Shown piece after piece: positions 54,128 through 63,341 of a stretch of 64,000 nucleotides of DNA. The stretch is from Bradyrhizobium cajani. Lineage in GTDB: Bacteria > Pseudomonadota > Alphaproteobacteria > Rhizobiales > Xanthobacteraceae. The notes beneath the pieces are model-generated. The model worked only from the letters and a program-made list of their open reading frames with translations. It searched no databases and had not been told where the DNA came from. Numbering within the stretch: position 1 is the first letter of the stretch; each line of letters opens with the position of its first letter. The DNA lies in contig NZ_WQNE01000001.1 of NCBI RefSeq assembly GCF_009759665.1, forward strand, positions 310,001-374,000. Reading direction: 5' to 3'. Both the position numbers and the translations under genes were made by a program.

Positions 54128-55066
54128 TCACTGGTCGCCAAGGTGCCGTGCAAGCCAGGCCCGCACGCCCTGAAGGCTCCTGAAATCATCCAGCGAGCGC
54201 GCCGGAAGATCGGGCCAGATGCCCGCAACCATCCGGCTCAGCGCATGCCCCGGCCCGAGTTCGAGAAACGCCGTCGCGCCGGCTTCGAGGCAGCCTTGCA
54301 AGCAATTGGCCCATTGCACCGTTTGCGAGATCTGTGCGGCGAGCTTGTCGAGCCCAACCTCGGCGGAGACGACAGGGGCGCCATCGATGCCGCTCAGGAT
54401 GCGCGCGCCTGTCACCGGCGGGAACGCCACCGACGCCGACCGCAAGACTTCACGAAACACGGTCGATGCCCCGGCGAGCCGTTGGGTGTGGGAGGCGACC
54501 TCAACCGGCAGATCGACGATCCTTGCGCGCATCGCCCTTGCGTCGGCGGCGACCGCGCTCAATGCCTCCCGGCCACCGCCGAGCACAAAGGCATCGCCCG
54601 GATTGACGATGGCGATCGCCGCGCCATGGCGTTCGCAAAGGCGGCCGACGTCGCCACGTGAAAGGCCGCGTACGAAGATCAAGCCGTCGCCGGGGTGCGC
54701 GTCGGCATCCATGGCTTCCGCCCGGCGCGCCACGATGTCGAGCGTGACGGCCGCTTCCAGGAGACCTCCTACGCCCCAGGCCGCGACCTCGCCGACGCTA
54801 TAGCCGGCAATGACGGCAGCAGACGGAACGGCGTCATCGAGCGCGGCCGCTGCGGCCAGCGCCTGCAAGGTGCATAAGATCTGGCCGGATCGGTTGCGAT
54901 GCAGAGCCCCGTCGGTTTCGCTACGCACGAAATCGCGGGGATCCCTGCCGCCCAGCAATGCCTTGGCCCCTGCAAACAGGTGTGCAGCCTCCGGTGCATC
55001 ACCGGTGAGGGCGAACATGTCCCGATGCTGCCCGCCTTGTCCCGCGCACAGGATCGCGAGCGTCAT
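54128..55066 (-). CDS. mdcH: Malonyl-CoA:ACP transferase of malonate decarboxylase (epsilon)
   Basis: A 312-aa acyltransferase of the FabD type. It moves malonyl from malonyl-CoA to the decarboxylase ACP, activating the enzyme for its first turnover. LAILCAGQGGQHRDMF is the N-terminal block, the nucleophile is S90 in AGYSVGEVAAWG, and the catalytic His is expected in VASHTQRLAG. LELGPGHALSRMV is near the C-terminus. It is the last gene of the leftward mdc unit, nine bases after the mdcF stop. Confidence 0.93.
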   Translation of the reverse strand: MTLAILCAGQGGQHRDMFALTGDAPEAAHLFAGAKALLGGRDPRDFVRSETDGALHRNRSGQILCTLQALAAAAALDDAVPSAAVIAGYSVGEVAAWGVGGLLEAAVTLDIVARRAEAMDADAHPGDGLIFVRGLSRGDVGRLCERHGAAIAIVNPGDAFVLGGGREALSAVAADARAMRARIVDLPVEVASHTQRLAGASTVFREVLRSASVAFPPVTGARILSGIDGAPVVSAEVGLDKLAAQISQTVQWANCLQGCLEAGATAFLELGPGHALSRMVAGIWPDLPARSLDDFRSLQGVRAWLARHLGDQ

Positions 55067-55075
55067 CGTCGCGGC

Positions 55076-56026
55076 CTAATTGGGAAAGAGCAAGGCGATC
55101 GCAATCGCCATGGTCGCGATGCTGACCCCCGTGCTCGCGATGACCATCGATCCCGCCGTTGCAGAATCCAGCCGGTAATTGACCGCAAACAAGATGCCGA
55201 AAAAGCCTGAAGGCACGGCGCCGATCAGAATGGCTATCTTCGCGGTGTCCGGCGCGATCGGGATGACGTGAACGACCGCGACGGCCAGCAGCGGCCGGAC
55301 GATGTTCGAGGCCACCGTTGCGCCGGCGATCCTCCAATCCAGCCGGAACGATTGCGCCGACAGAATGGCACCGGTGAGAAACAGGGCGACGCCCGCCGCC
55401 GAACTCCCGATCAGCGCGAGGCTCGCATGAGCAAGCGCATCGAGGCTCAGATCCGACAACGAGAACAGAATGCCGAGCGCAGGCGCGAGCACCACGGGTT
55501 TCGTGATCGCACGCCCGACTGCCGTCAGGACCTGCCGCGCCGTCATTTCGTCGCCACGCCCCTCGGCGGCGCCCATCTCCGCCATGATCAGGGTGAGCGG
55601 ACTGATGAGGATCGAGCCCGTCGCCAATGCGACGGCGACCGGAACGGTGCCAGCCGGTCCAACGACGGACGTCAGGAGCGGAAGACCCACGCCAGCGAGA
55701 TTCGGAAAGCCGATCGTCAGCGCCTGCAACGATGCCTCGGGCCGGGAGACCCGGGAGAAACTGCGCGCGGCGAAATACCAGGCAGCATAGAGCAGCAGCA
55801 TCGTTACGCCGAGCACCATGAAGAGCGGGACCTGTTCGATCATCTCACGGCGCGAGGCGGAAGCGGTCGCCGCAAACAGGGCGGCCGGCACCGCAAAATC
55901 CATCACGAGCGCATTGAGCGCATCGACATGAAGACTATCGACGATGTGGAACTTGCCGGCGGCGTATCCCAGTAACAGGACAAAGAACACCGGCACCAGT
56001 GCCATCAGGATGACATGGGACATCAT
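55076..56026 (-). CDS. mdcF: AEC-family malonate transporter
   Basis: A 316-aa membrane protein with about ten helices of the auxin efflux carrier family: MALVPVFFVLLLGYAAGKFH opens it and GFPNLAGVGLPLLTSVVGPA is the conserved helix-4/5 block. Members in mdc operons (MdcF) are thought to import malonate. It overlaps the mdcB stop by four bases (ATGA), so its place in the operon supports the function. The start may be either Met of the ATGATG. Confidence 0.88.
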   Translation of the reverse strand: MMSHVILMALVPVFFVLLLGYAAGKFHIVDSLHVDALNALVMDFAVPAALFAATASASRREMIEQVPLFMVLGVTMLLLYAAWYFAARSFSRVSRPEASLQALTIGFPNLAGVGLPLLTSVVGPAGTVPVAVALATGSILISPLTLIMAEMGAAEGRGDEMTARQVLTAVGRAITKPVVLAPALGILFSLSDLSLDALAHASLALIGSSAAGVALFLTGAILSAQSFRLDWRIAGATVASNIVRPLLAVAVVHVIPIAPDTAKIAILIGAVPSGFFGILFAVNYRLDSATAGSMVIASTGVSIATMAIAIALLFPN

Positions 56027-56904
56027 CGGCCCGGCGCCTGTCGGGCAGCGACGAAGAGCGTCATGGCAAGCAGATCGGCCGAACCGCCCGGGCTGAGACG
56101 GCGGGCGACAAAGCTCTCATGGATCGATTGCGCCCGTGCACGCCATCCGGTCGCCCGCACGCCGCCGGCTTCGATGAAACGACGCGCCTCACGACGCGCA
56201 AAGCAAAGGCCATCGAGCCCGCCGCGATGCAGCAGATTGGTGTCTTCGACGGCTGCGATCAGCGCGAAGCAGGTTTCGACCCGAGCCGCCTCGGCATCCC
56301 CGGGGACGGCGGTCGCTGCTCCCCGCAGGGCGGGCAAGCCGGTGCGGTAGACGCTGGGGAATCCTCTCGCCGCTTCGAGACGGGCTCCGCCCGCATGAAA
56401 GCGGCGGCGAGCAGCGCTGCCATGGCTGTGCAGCAACACCGGACCGTCGAGGATGCTCGCGCCCCAGAGCCGCGCCACGACGTCGCCGAGCGACAGCGCC
56501 GGATCGATCCATCCGCCGGCCCTCGCACCGGCCGCGGCGCATAACAGGCCGAGCCCGAAGATCGCCCCGCGATGGGTGTTGACGCCCGAGGTCGCCACAA
56601 GCATCGCCCGTTCGGCCTCGAGCCCAATGATCCGCAGCCGCCCCAGGCCGCAACCAAGCGCCCCCGCATCAGCGAGATGTTGAAAATAAGGCTTGATCGC
56701 CGCAGCGCTGCGGCGAAACGTGCCGGCGTCCATGTCGTCGTGACTGCCATTGTCGACGTGACTGACGAGGCCCGGCTTCGGCCAGGTCTCCAGCTCCATG
56801 ACGAGACAATCGGCGGCGAGATCGCCGATGGCGCCAACGTCGGACGCGATTTGCGCCCGGCGCGGAACGAAGGGTTCGATGCCTCGTGCGGCCGAGGTGA
56901 TCAT
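56023..56904 (-). CDS. mdcB: Triphosphoribosyl-dephospho-CoA synthase
   Basis: Makes 2'-(5''-triphosphoribosyl)-3'-dephospho-CoA from ATP and dephospho-CoA, the precursor of the ACP prosthetic group. The 293-aa protein has the CitG/MdcB blocks VMELETWPKPGLVSHVDNGS, HDDMDAGTFRRSA, SGVNTHRGAIFGLGLLCAAA and EDTNLLHRGG. The ATG at 56904 overlaps the mdcG stop by four bases. The frame is open to 57465 but that part lies over mdcG and is not conserved. Confidence 0.93.
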   Translation of the reverse strand: MITSAARGIEPFVPRRAQIASDVGAIGDLAADCLVMELETWPKPGLVSHVDNGSHDDMDAGTFRRSAAAIKPYFQHLADAGALGCGLGRLRIIGLEAERAMLVATSGVNTHRGAIFGLGLLCAAAGARAGGWIDPALSLGDVVARLWGASILDGPVLLHSHGSAARRRFHAGGARLEAARGFPSVYRTGLPALRGAATAVPGDAEAARVETCFALIAAVEDTNLLHRGGLDGLCFARREARRFIEAGGVRATGWRARAQSIHESFVARRLSPGGSADLLAMTLFVAARQAPGR

Positions 56905-57581
56905 GTTCCCGACGCTCCCGAAACGAAACGATCTCTGTCCAGCAGGGCTGCGTTGCCGATGGTCTTGACCAGAAGCTCGCGCGCGCCGCCGTGGAATTCG
57001 CGCCAGTTCACCGCCGCACCATCGACGCGCATCAACTCGCCATCGAGCCGCATCGGCGCTTCGGCCTCGATCGCCGCCACGTCCGCCGCCAGACGATCCA
57101 GATCGGTTTCGCGACCGAACTCGAGCAGGATGTCGAGGTCGGAACGGGCGGTCAGGTAATCGAGCCCGGTCAACGACTGCCATGCGAGGCTGCCGAACAC
57201 GCGCAGGTCCACCGAATGGCGAAGCGCGAGCCGGTCGAGCCGATCGAGCGTCGGCCACCAGCTCTGCGGCGCGGAGATGCGCGCCACCTGTAGCGAGGGC
57301 GGTCTCACAACCGAGGCGATGTGGTCGATGTCGGTGAGGAAAGAGAGCCGCTTCTTGCCGGCAGAGGGCGGCAACGGCAGGCCCAGCGCGAGGCCGGGGG
57401 TCTCGCATGGCAGTGCGCGCCGCCTGATCGTCGGCCATCCCATCACGGGCCAGCACGCGACCCAAGGATCCGCCGCGAGATCGCCGTGCGCCGCGAACAT
57501 GGCGCGCCAGCCTTGCGGGCTAACAAAGACGAGGTCGTGCCGGCCGGCCGGCCGCTCACCGGACTTGCAAAGCGAGGTCAC
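56901..57581 (-). CDS. mdcG: Phosphoribosyl-dephospho-CoA transferase (holo-ACP synthase)
   Basis: Attaches the phosphoribosyl-dephospho-CoA group to the ACP MdcC. The 226-aa protein has RHDLVFVSPQGW near the start, and FGSLAWQSLTGLDYLTARSD with SDLDILLEFG, a nucleotidyltransferase-type GS..D.D motif. No ATG fits the N-terminus, so a GTG at 57581 is proposed, overlapping the mdcE end by 26 bases. The frame upstream of it lies over mdcE and is not conserved. Overlaps on both sides mark a tightly coupled operon. Confidence 0.88.
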   Translation of the reverse strand: MTSLCKSGERPAGRHDLVFVSPQGWRAMFAAHGDLAADPWVACWPVMGWPTIRRRALPCETPGLALGLPLPPSAGKKRLSFLTDIDHIASVVRPPSLQVARISAPQSWWPTLDRLDRLALRHSVDLRVFGSLAWQSLTGLDYLTARSDLDILLEFGRETDLDRLAADVAAIEAEAPMRLDGELMRVDGAAVNWREFHGGARELLVKTIGNAALLDRDRFVSGASGT

Positions 57582-58278
57582 GAACGCGCTCCGAGATATC
57601 GGCGGCCTTCGGCCGGCCGCCACGCTGCTTGCCGAGCGCATCCCGCCGATCGTGCGCGGCCGGCATGTCGGCGAGCAGCGCCTCCAACTGGCTGGCGAGC
57701 GGAGCGGCATCGTTCCAGATCATGTGAACGGCGCCCATCTGCTCGAGGTTGGACAGGCCTGGGGCAAAGACCGGCGTCGATTTCGCCTTCTCCTCGAGGG
57801 CCTCCATCGACAGCTTGGTGACCCTCGCCATCGACGGCAGGTCCATCACCGCGGGCTCGGCGCCGGGCAATCCGACCAGCACGCGGGTCGCAAGACCGGT
57901 CGCGAGCAGGGCCCCGGCCGCCGAGTGGCCGTAGAGAAGGCCGATGGTCGGGCGGCCGTTCATGTCCGCATGGATCAGCACCTTCGCCAGATGCGCGAGG
58001 AATTCATTGAGCCCGAGCAGCTCGTCTCGCTTGCTCATGCGCTGGCTGTCGCTGTCCACCAGCACCAGGATCGGCCCGCTTCCGCGGTCGATCGACTCCA
58101 GGACATGTTCGGACAGTCTGATGGCCTCGTTGACGCCCAGCGCCGTCCGGTCCGCAACGCCAATGACGAGCATCCTGCCGCCGGACCGCAGCGTCGCCGT
58201 TCCGGCCACAACGCCATCATCCTTTCTGACCTCATGGCCATCGGGAAACAGGGAGACGAGAATCTCATCGAGCGTCAC
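57556..58278 (-). CDS. mdcE: Malonate decarboxylase gamma subunit
   Basis: Together with MdcD it decarboxylates malonyl-S-ACP to acetyl-S-ACP. The 240-aa carboxyltransferase-fold protein has ALGVNEAIRLSEHVLESIDR, LVDSDSQRMSKRDELLGLNE, and YGHSAAGALLATGLATRV. The start is a GTG at 58278 with GGGAGGA upstream; it overlaps mdcD by 14 bases. The open frame beyond has no conserved sequence. Confidence 0.93.
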   Translation of the reverse strand: MTLDEILVSLFPDGHEVRKDDGVVAGTATLRSGGRMLVIGVADRTALGVNEAIRLSEHVLESIDRGSGPILVLVDSDSQRMSKRDELLGLNEFLAHLAKVLIHADMNGRPTIGLLYGHSAAGALLATGLATRVLVGLPGAEPAVMDLPSMARVTKLSMEALEEKAKSTPVFAPGLSNLEQMGAVHMIWNDAAPLASQLEALLADMPAAHDRRDALGKQRGGRPKAADISERVRDLALQVR

Positions 58279-59203
58279 GGCTGGTCCTCCCGATCCTGTC
58301 GGCAAGCGCAATGAACCGGTCGGCCGGCAAGTCCGGCACCGTCTCCGCATCCGCAACGCCCTCGGCGGTCCAGATGTCGACGGCGTCCTTGCAGGTGCCG
58401 AAACGGCGCAACCTGCCGGCCAGACGCTCGTGCTCCGCCTTGAGCCGGTCCGGGCCGAAAGCACCGACCAGGCCGATCAGCTCGAGCGCGGCCTCGCGAA
58501 AATCCTGCACAGTATCGTCGGCGAAAACGTCGGCGGCACCGAGCAGACGCCGGTGCTTGCCGCCCATCGTGCGCCAGACCAGCGCGCGATCGCGGGAGTC
58601 GAACTCCTCGACACCACGATTGGTCTCGATCACCTCGGGCCCTGATACCGCGATACGCCCCGGCTCCGACACCGCGAGCGCCGAGCAACAGCCCGCGATC
58701 AGGCCGCCGCCGCCATAGCAGCCGGACCGCCCGCCAATCAGGCCGATCACCTTCGCGCCGGCGGTGCGCGCTTCCATCACCGCGCGCATGATCTCGGCGA
58801 TGGCGAGCTCGCCCGCATTGGCTTCCTGCAACCGGACGCCGCCGGTGTCGAACAAGATCAGGACGGGGATCGAGCCGATCTCGCGCGCCGCGCGGAGCAG
58901 CCCCGTGAGCTTGGCGCCGTGCACCTCGCCGAAGGCGCCGCCCATGAAGCGCCCCTCCTGCGCGGCGACGAATACCGGCGAGCCTTCCAGGCGGGCGTGA
59001 CCAACGACGATACCGTCATCGAACTGCTCGGGCAGGTCGAAGATCCTCAGATGCGGACTGACCTCGCGCTGCTCCGGCCCGATGAACTCGACGAGACTGC
59101 CGGCATCGAGCATCAGCTCCAGCCGGGTGCGTGCCGATGCCTCGTTGAAGCTGGTGCGGCGGGCCCGCTGGGCACGGGCGACGTCGTCGAGCGAGGCGGT
59201 CAT
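58265..59203 (-). CDS. mdcD: Malonate decarboxylase beta subunit
   Basis: Partner of MdcE in the decarboxylation step. The 312-aa protein has FNEASARTRLELMLDAGSLV, FVAAQEGRFMGGAFGEVHGA, LILFDTGGVRLQEANAGELA and a glycine-rich GGRSGCYGGGGLIAGCCSAL, the acyl-binding turns of this crotonase-like fold. Its ATG overlaps the mdcC stop by four bases. Confidence 0.95.
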   Translation of the reverse strand: MTASLDDVARAQRARRTSFNEASARTRLELMLDAGSLVEFIGPEQREVSPHLRIFDLPEQFDDGIVVGHARLEGSPVFVAAQEGRFMGGAFGEVHGAKLTGLLRAAREIGSIPVLILFDTGGVRLQEANAGELAIAEIMRAVMEARTAGAKVIGLIGGRSGCYGGGGLIAGCCSALAVSEPGRIAVSGPEVIETNRGVEEFDSRDRALVWRTMGGKHRRLLGAADVFADDTVQDFREAALELIGLVGAFGPDRLKAEHERLAGRLRRFGTCKDAVDIWTAEGVADAETVPDLPADRFIALADRIGRTSRDAR

Positions 59204-59517
59204 TGGCCGTCCTCCGCGATCAACCGGACCGCCTGCGCCAGCCGAAGCGAAACCGTGTCGGGACGCGCGCCGCCATCATTGATGGAGAACTTCAGCCCGC
59301 CGGGCGAATAGCGCTCGACGAAATCACCGATCACGGCGCTCCAGATCTCGCCGAAGCCCATCGCCGCGGTCCTGATGTCGACGACGCATTGCGCATCCGG
59401 CAACGCGCGCTCCACCAGCACCTCCAGATTGCCCGAGGCGACCACGCCGACGACCGCGCTCCGTCTGGTGCCGCTCGCGCGCGCGCGAACCTGATGTTGA
59501 AAGTTGAGATCTTCCAT
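59200..59517 (-). CDS. mdcC: Malonate decarboxylase acyl carrier protein (delta)
   Basis: A 105-aa carrier protein. S28 in VVASGNLEVL is the expected attachment site of the phosphoribosyl-dephospho-CoA arm. IGDFVERYSPGGLKFSINDG and GARPDTVSLRLAQAV are family blocks. The length is normal. It lies nine bases after mdcA and overlaps mdcD by four bases. Confidence 0.94.
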   Translation of the reverse strand: MEDLNFQHQVRARASGTRRSAVVGVVASGNLEVLVERALPDAQCVVDIRTAAMGFGEIWSAVIGDFVERYSPGGLKFSINDGGARPDTVSLRLAQAVRLIAEDGQ

Positions 59518-59526
59518 GGCCCGTCC

Positions 59527-61173
59527 TCACCAGTTCCTGAATTTCGACGGCGGCGCGTAGAGCCCGCCGGACCAGCGCACGAGATCCTTGATCGAACGCG
59601 CCGCCAGCAGGCTTCGATCGGCATCGAGCGGATTGATGCCGAGATCCTCGGGCCGCCGGATCACGCCGCGTTCGCGCAGCTGCGCGACCATGGCGCGATC
59701 CCGCCGGCGGCCGACGTCGGTGTAGCCGGCTACGCCGCGGATCGCCTGCTCGCGCTCCTGCGCGGTGCGGCACAACAGCAGGTTCGCCACGCCTTCCTCG
59801 GTGACGATGTGCGTGACGTCGTCGCCGTAGATCATCACCGGCGCGAGCTCGAGCTTCAGCTTCTCCGCGAGCTCGATCGCGTCGAGCCTCTCGACGAACA
59901 GCGGCACGTTCTTGTCGCCGAAGGTCTCTCCGATCTGGACCACCAGCTTGCGGCCGCGGCGCAGCGCCGCCGGACTGTCGGGATCTGCCTCGGCGCCAGC
60001 CTTCAGCCAGGGCTCGCTCGGATGACGCCGCCCGCGGGCATCCGCCCCCATGTTCGGTGCGCCGCCGAAGCCGGCGATGCGCGAGGTGGTGACGGTCGAG
60101 GAGTTTCCCGCCAGATCGATCTGGAGCGTCGAGCCGATGAACATGTCGCAGGCATAGAGCCCGGCGGTCTGGCAGAAGGCGCGGTTGGAACGCAACGAGC
60201 CGTCGGGGCCCGTGAAATAGACGTCGGATCTGGCGCGGATGTAGTCGTCCATGCCGACCTCCGAACCGAACGAGTGAATTTGCCGGACCCAGCCGGACTC
60301 GATCGCGGGAATCAGCGCGGGATGCGGGTTCAATGCGAAATGCGTTGCGATCCTGCCCTTCAGCCCGAGCCGCTCGGCGAAGGTCGGCAGCAGGAGCTCG
60401 ATCGCGGCCGTGCTGAAGCCGATGCCATGATTGAGCCGCTGCACGCCGTAATGTGCATAGATGCCCTTGATCGCGAGCATCGCGGTCAGGATCTGCCCCT
60501 CGGTGATCGCGGCCGGATCGCGCGTGAACAGCGGCTCGACGAAGAACGGCTTGTCGGACTTGACGATGAAATGAACCCGGTCCGCCGGGATGTCGACCCG
60601 CGGAACCTGCTCGACGATCTCGTTGACCTGCGCGATCACGACGCCGTCCTTGAACGCCGTCGCCTCCACCACGGTCGGCGTGTCCTCGGTGTTCGGACCG
60701 GTGTAGAGGTTTCCGTCGCGGTCGGCGCTGACGGCAGCGATGAGTGCGACGTGGGGCGTCAGGTCGATGAAGTAGCGGGCGAACAATTCGAGATAGGTGT
60801 GAACCGCGCCGAGCTCGATCTTGCCGCCGAACAGCATGCGCGCGATGCGGGCCGATTGCGGCCCCGAATAGGCGTAGTCCAGCTTCTTGGCGACCCCGCG
60901 GTCGAACAGATCCAGATGTTCGGGGAGAACGACGCCCGACTGCACCATGTGCAGATCGTTCACCCTGGAGAGATCGACCGCCAGCAGCGCGCGGCTGAGC
61001 AGATCGGCCTGCTTCTGATTGTCTCCTTCCAGACAGACCCGGTCGCCCGGCCGTATCACGGCCTCGAGCAGGCGCGTGGCATCGCGCGCTTGCACGACCT
61101 TGCCATGGGCAAGTCCCGCCCCTGCGGCGATGCGGGCATCGCGCGCACCGCGGTTGTTCTGCCAGCTCGTCAT
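59527..61173 (-). CDS. mdcA: Malonate decarboxylase alpha subunit (ACP transferase)
   Basis: Exchanges acetyl for malonyl on the ACP thiol, starting each cycle. The 548-aa protein has VCLEGDNQKQADLLSRALLA, DLHMVQSGVVLPEHLDLFDR, GSEVGMDDYIRARSDVYFTG, and TTSRIAGFGGAPNMGADARG near the C-terminal third. The ATG at 61173 with GAGGAG upstream is preferred; a second possible ATG lies at 61248. It is the first gene of the unit mdcACDEGB-mdcF-mdcH. No LysR-type mdcR gene is seen on either side. Confidence 0.95.
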   Translation of the reverse strand: MTSWQNNRGARDARIAAGAGLAHGKVVQARDATRLLEAVIRPGDRVCLEGDNQKQADLLSRALLAVDLSRVNDLHMVQSGVVLPEHLDLFDRGVAKKLDYAYSGPQSARIARMLFGGKIELGAVHTYLELFARYFIDLTPHVALIAAVSADRDGNLYTGPNTEDTPTVVEATAFKDGVVIAQVNEIVEQVPRVDIPADRVHFIVKSDKPFFVEPLFTRDPAAITEGQILTAMLAIKGIYAHYGVQRLNHGIGFSTAAIELLLPTFAERLGLKGRIATHFALNPHPALIPAIESGWVRQIHSFGSEVGMDDYIRARSDVYFTGPDGSLRSNRAFCQTAGLYACDMFIGSTLQIDLAGNSSTVTTSRIAGFGGAPNMGADARGRRHPSEPWLKAGAEADPDSPAALRRGRKLVVQIGETFGDKNVPLFVERLDAIELAEKLKLELAPVMIYGDDVTHIVTEEGVANLLLCRTAQEREQAIRGVAGYTDVGRRRDRAMVAQLRERGVIRRPEDLGINPLDADRSLLAARSIKDLVRWSGGLYAPPSKFRNW

Positions 61174-61345
61174 GGCCTTGGCTCCTCGGCGCGCCTCATC
61201 GTCGCGCTCCAGCCCGTGATGGCTGCCGGTCGTCTCGATCAGGTTCATGGAACTCTCGGGTGTGGCAGTCGGGCCGGCGGGAGTGCTGTCTCTCCCGCCG
61301 TCCTTCCTTCGGCCGGCCGTGCGTCAGGACCGGCAAAATGCGTCG

Positions 61346-62131
61346 TCAGCGGGTGGCCGGTTGATCGATGCTGCGTGCGGCGCGGGTGATGACGGCCGCC
61401 ACTTCCTTCGGATGCGATTCGTAGACCGAGTGACTTGCACCCGGAATCACGGTGGTGTGGCTCTTGGCGCGCTCATAGTACCAGCGCTCGAGATCGGGAT
61501 TGATGATCTGGTCGCCGCCGGCAACGATGCCCCAGCTCGGCTTGGTCTTCCACGCCGCCGCCGTCAGCGGCGTGCTGAACACCTGCGCCGCGGCCGGGAC
61601 CTGGGACCGTGCGACGAATTCGGCCCGCTCGCGCGGCAGATCGGGCGCGAACAGTTTGGGGAATTGCACCGGATCGAGATAGGTGAACTTGTCGGGCGTG
61701 ACCTTGATGACGCCTTCGGTCTTTCCAAGCACGCTCGGCGTCTTCTTGCCGAGCGCGGACTCGTCCTCGCCGACGTCGGGCGCGTGCGCGGCGACGTAGA
61801 CGAGGCCGACGACGCTGGGATGAACACCTGCTTCCGTGATGATCGAGCCGCCATAGCTGTGGCCGACGAGCAGCGTCGGGCCATCCTGGAGATCGAGGAT
61901 CCGCTTCGCCGCCGTGACGTCATCGGCGAACGACGTCTCCGGCTCCTGGACCATGGTGACGCGGAAACCTTCCTTGACCAGGATCTCGTAGACCGGCTTC
62001 CAGCCGGATGCGTCCACCCAGGCGCCGTGGACCAGCACGATGTTCTTCAAGGGCTCCGCACGCGCCGTGTCGACGGTCGCGAATAGCGAAACAGCGGCAG
62101 CGAAGGCGAGGCAGGCGTGGCGAGGTTTCAT
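61346..62131 (-). CDS. Exported alpha/beta hydrolase
   Basis: A 261-aa hydrolase with a signal peptide ending near ARAEP, so periplasmic. KNIVLVHGAWVDASGWKPVY holds the oxyanion region, S92 in LLVGHSYGGSI is the nucleophile, and H in IPGASHSVYESHP is the catalytic His. The relatives are EstA/salicylate-esterase-like proteins of unknown substrate. It runs leftward, 172 bases upstream of mdcA, but the gap contains a hairpin (61276-61299), so co-transcription with the mdc genes is uncertain. Confidence 0.88.
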   Translation of the reverse strand: MKPRHACLAFAAAVSLFATVDTARAEPLKNIVLVHGAWVDASGWKPVYEILVKEGFRVTMVQEPETSFADDVTAAKRILDLQDGPTLLVGHSYGGSIITEAGVHPSVVGLVYVAAHAPDVGEDESALGKKTPSVLGKTEGVIKVTPDKFTYLDPVQFPKLFAPDLPRERAEFVARSQVPAAAQVFSTPLTAAAWKTKPSWGIVAGGDQIINPDLERWYYERAKSHTTVIPGASHSVYESHPKEVAAVITRAARSIDQPATR

Positions 62132-62313
62132 GTCGGGATCACTCCGGGTTGGAATGGCGCGACACTAGGTCGAGGCCCGTCACGCGTATTTCCTCAAACA
62201 ACTGTCCTTGCCACTTCGCACGCCGGGAAACGTTGATCGCGACAACGGCTACTCGCGCATCCCCGGCGCACGACCTAGCTAAGCGCGCATCTCGACTGCA
62301 CAGGATCGAACCA

Positions 62314-62655
62314 ATGACGTCCACCGCAAAATGCCGGATCGCCCTTCTCATCCTGCTGTGCGCGGCATCGCCGGCCCATGCGGGCACCTGCGCGCAAGAG
62401 ATCGCTCACACTCAGGTGCAACTGGATCGGGCCATCGAAAACGACGCCGGCTCGCACGGCTGGAAGCCGGAGAGCCTCAACGCGCTGCGCAATCATCAAC
62501 CGACGCCCCGCTCCCTTGCCGAGGCCGAGAGTGGCGACGGCATGGATTTCACGGCTGCGCTCGATGCGCTTGATCGTGCTCGCGCCGCCGATCACATCGG
62601 TGACATCGCCGCGTGCAGCCGGGAACTCGCCCACGCGCGGGCCATTCTGAGATAG
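62314..62655 (+). CDS. Small exported hypothetical protein, 113 aa
   Basis: Not recognised as to function. A signal peptide (MTSTAKCRIALLILLCAASP, cleavage at AHAGT) leads to a mature helical domain of about 90 residues with two Cys (in GTCAQE and AACSRE) that may pair, and ALDALDRARAADHIGDIAAC near the end. The ATG at 62314 has AGGA upstream. It is upstream of the Pro/Ser-rich protein and the RND adaptor on the same strand. Confidence 0.7.
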   Translation: MTSTAKCRIALLILLCAASPAHAGTCAQEIAHTQVQLDRAIENDAGSHGWKPESLNALRNHQPTPRSLAEAESGDGMDFTAALDALDRARAADHIGDIAACSRELAHARAILR

Positions 62656-62784
62656 CGCAGGCGGCCCGTCTGGTGCGAATGCCTGTTGTCTTCGTGCAGC
62701 CCGGGAGCGGGACGTGCGTTCTGGAAATACCCGCGCTCGCGCACCTTTCTAAGGTTCGATGGCATTCAGCCCGGAGCAATCTTC

Positions 62785-63324
62785 ATGCGGGACCAGCACT
62801 CGCCGAACGAGACCAGCACCACGAGATCGGCATCGCACCGGCTCGTCCTGATGTATCGAGGCGCGGCGCTCGCAACCAGCATGCTTTGGTTCGCCTCGGC
62901 CGCGGCAATCGCGCAAACGACGATGCCGGGAACGCAACCCCCGACCGGCATGCTCGCGACGTCGCCGCTCAACCCGCAATCGACACGGCCCGTGGGCATC
63001 CCATTGGGATCGACCGAGATCGCAACGCCGGGCACTTCGCCGCTCAATCCAGCGCAAGGCATGATGAATTGTACTGGCTCCGGAAATCCGGCGTCGCCGG
63101 GCGCATTATTCGACGGCGGCGGACTTTCCGGCGGCTCATCGACCGCCTGCTCCGCCAGCACGATGGCTCCGTCTCCCCTGCCCTCTACATCGACGGCTGG
63201 ACGCGTCGGGATTCCGCTGGGAGCCACCGAGCTCGGCGGCGCCGGAATCAGCCCGTCCGTGCCGGTGCCGAGTCCTGTCCCCTCGGACGGCACGACCTCC
63301 GTGGGCAGCTCCGGCAATCCCTGA
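62785..63324 (+). CDS. Exported Gly/Pro/Ser-rich repeat protein
   Basis: Not recognised. A 179-aa low-complexity protein with a signal-like helix at residues about 24-44 (MYRGAALATSMLWFASAAAI) preceded by an unusually long polar N-terminus. The mature part has repeats: RPVGIPLGSTEIATPGTSPL and GRVGIPLGATELGGAGISPS, with TSPLNP twice more. The style suggests an extended secreted or wall-associated protein. The ATG at 62785 has GGAG upstream. It ends 17 bases before the GTG of the RND adaptor, so co-transcription is likely. Confidence 0.65.
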   Translation: MRDQHSPNETSTTRSASHRLVLMYRGAALATSMLWFASAAAIAQTTMPGTQPPTGMLATSPLNPQSTRPVGIPLGSTEIATPGTSPLNPAQGMMNCTGSGNPASPGALFDGGGLSGGSSTACSASTMAPSPLPSTSTAGRVGIPLGATELGGAGISPSVPVPSPVPSDGTTSVGSSGNP

Positions 63325-63341
63325 CATCGAGGATCAGCATC

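Noticed and set aside
61276..61299. Terminator between the alpha/beta hydrolase and mdcA
   Set aside because: The hairpin has only an 8-bp stem with an 8-base loop and no T-run on the minus strand, so termination is not supported.
59203..61389. Long open frame on the plus strand across mdcA and mdcC
   Set aside because: It is antisense to clear malonate decarboxylase genes and has no recognisable domain.
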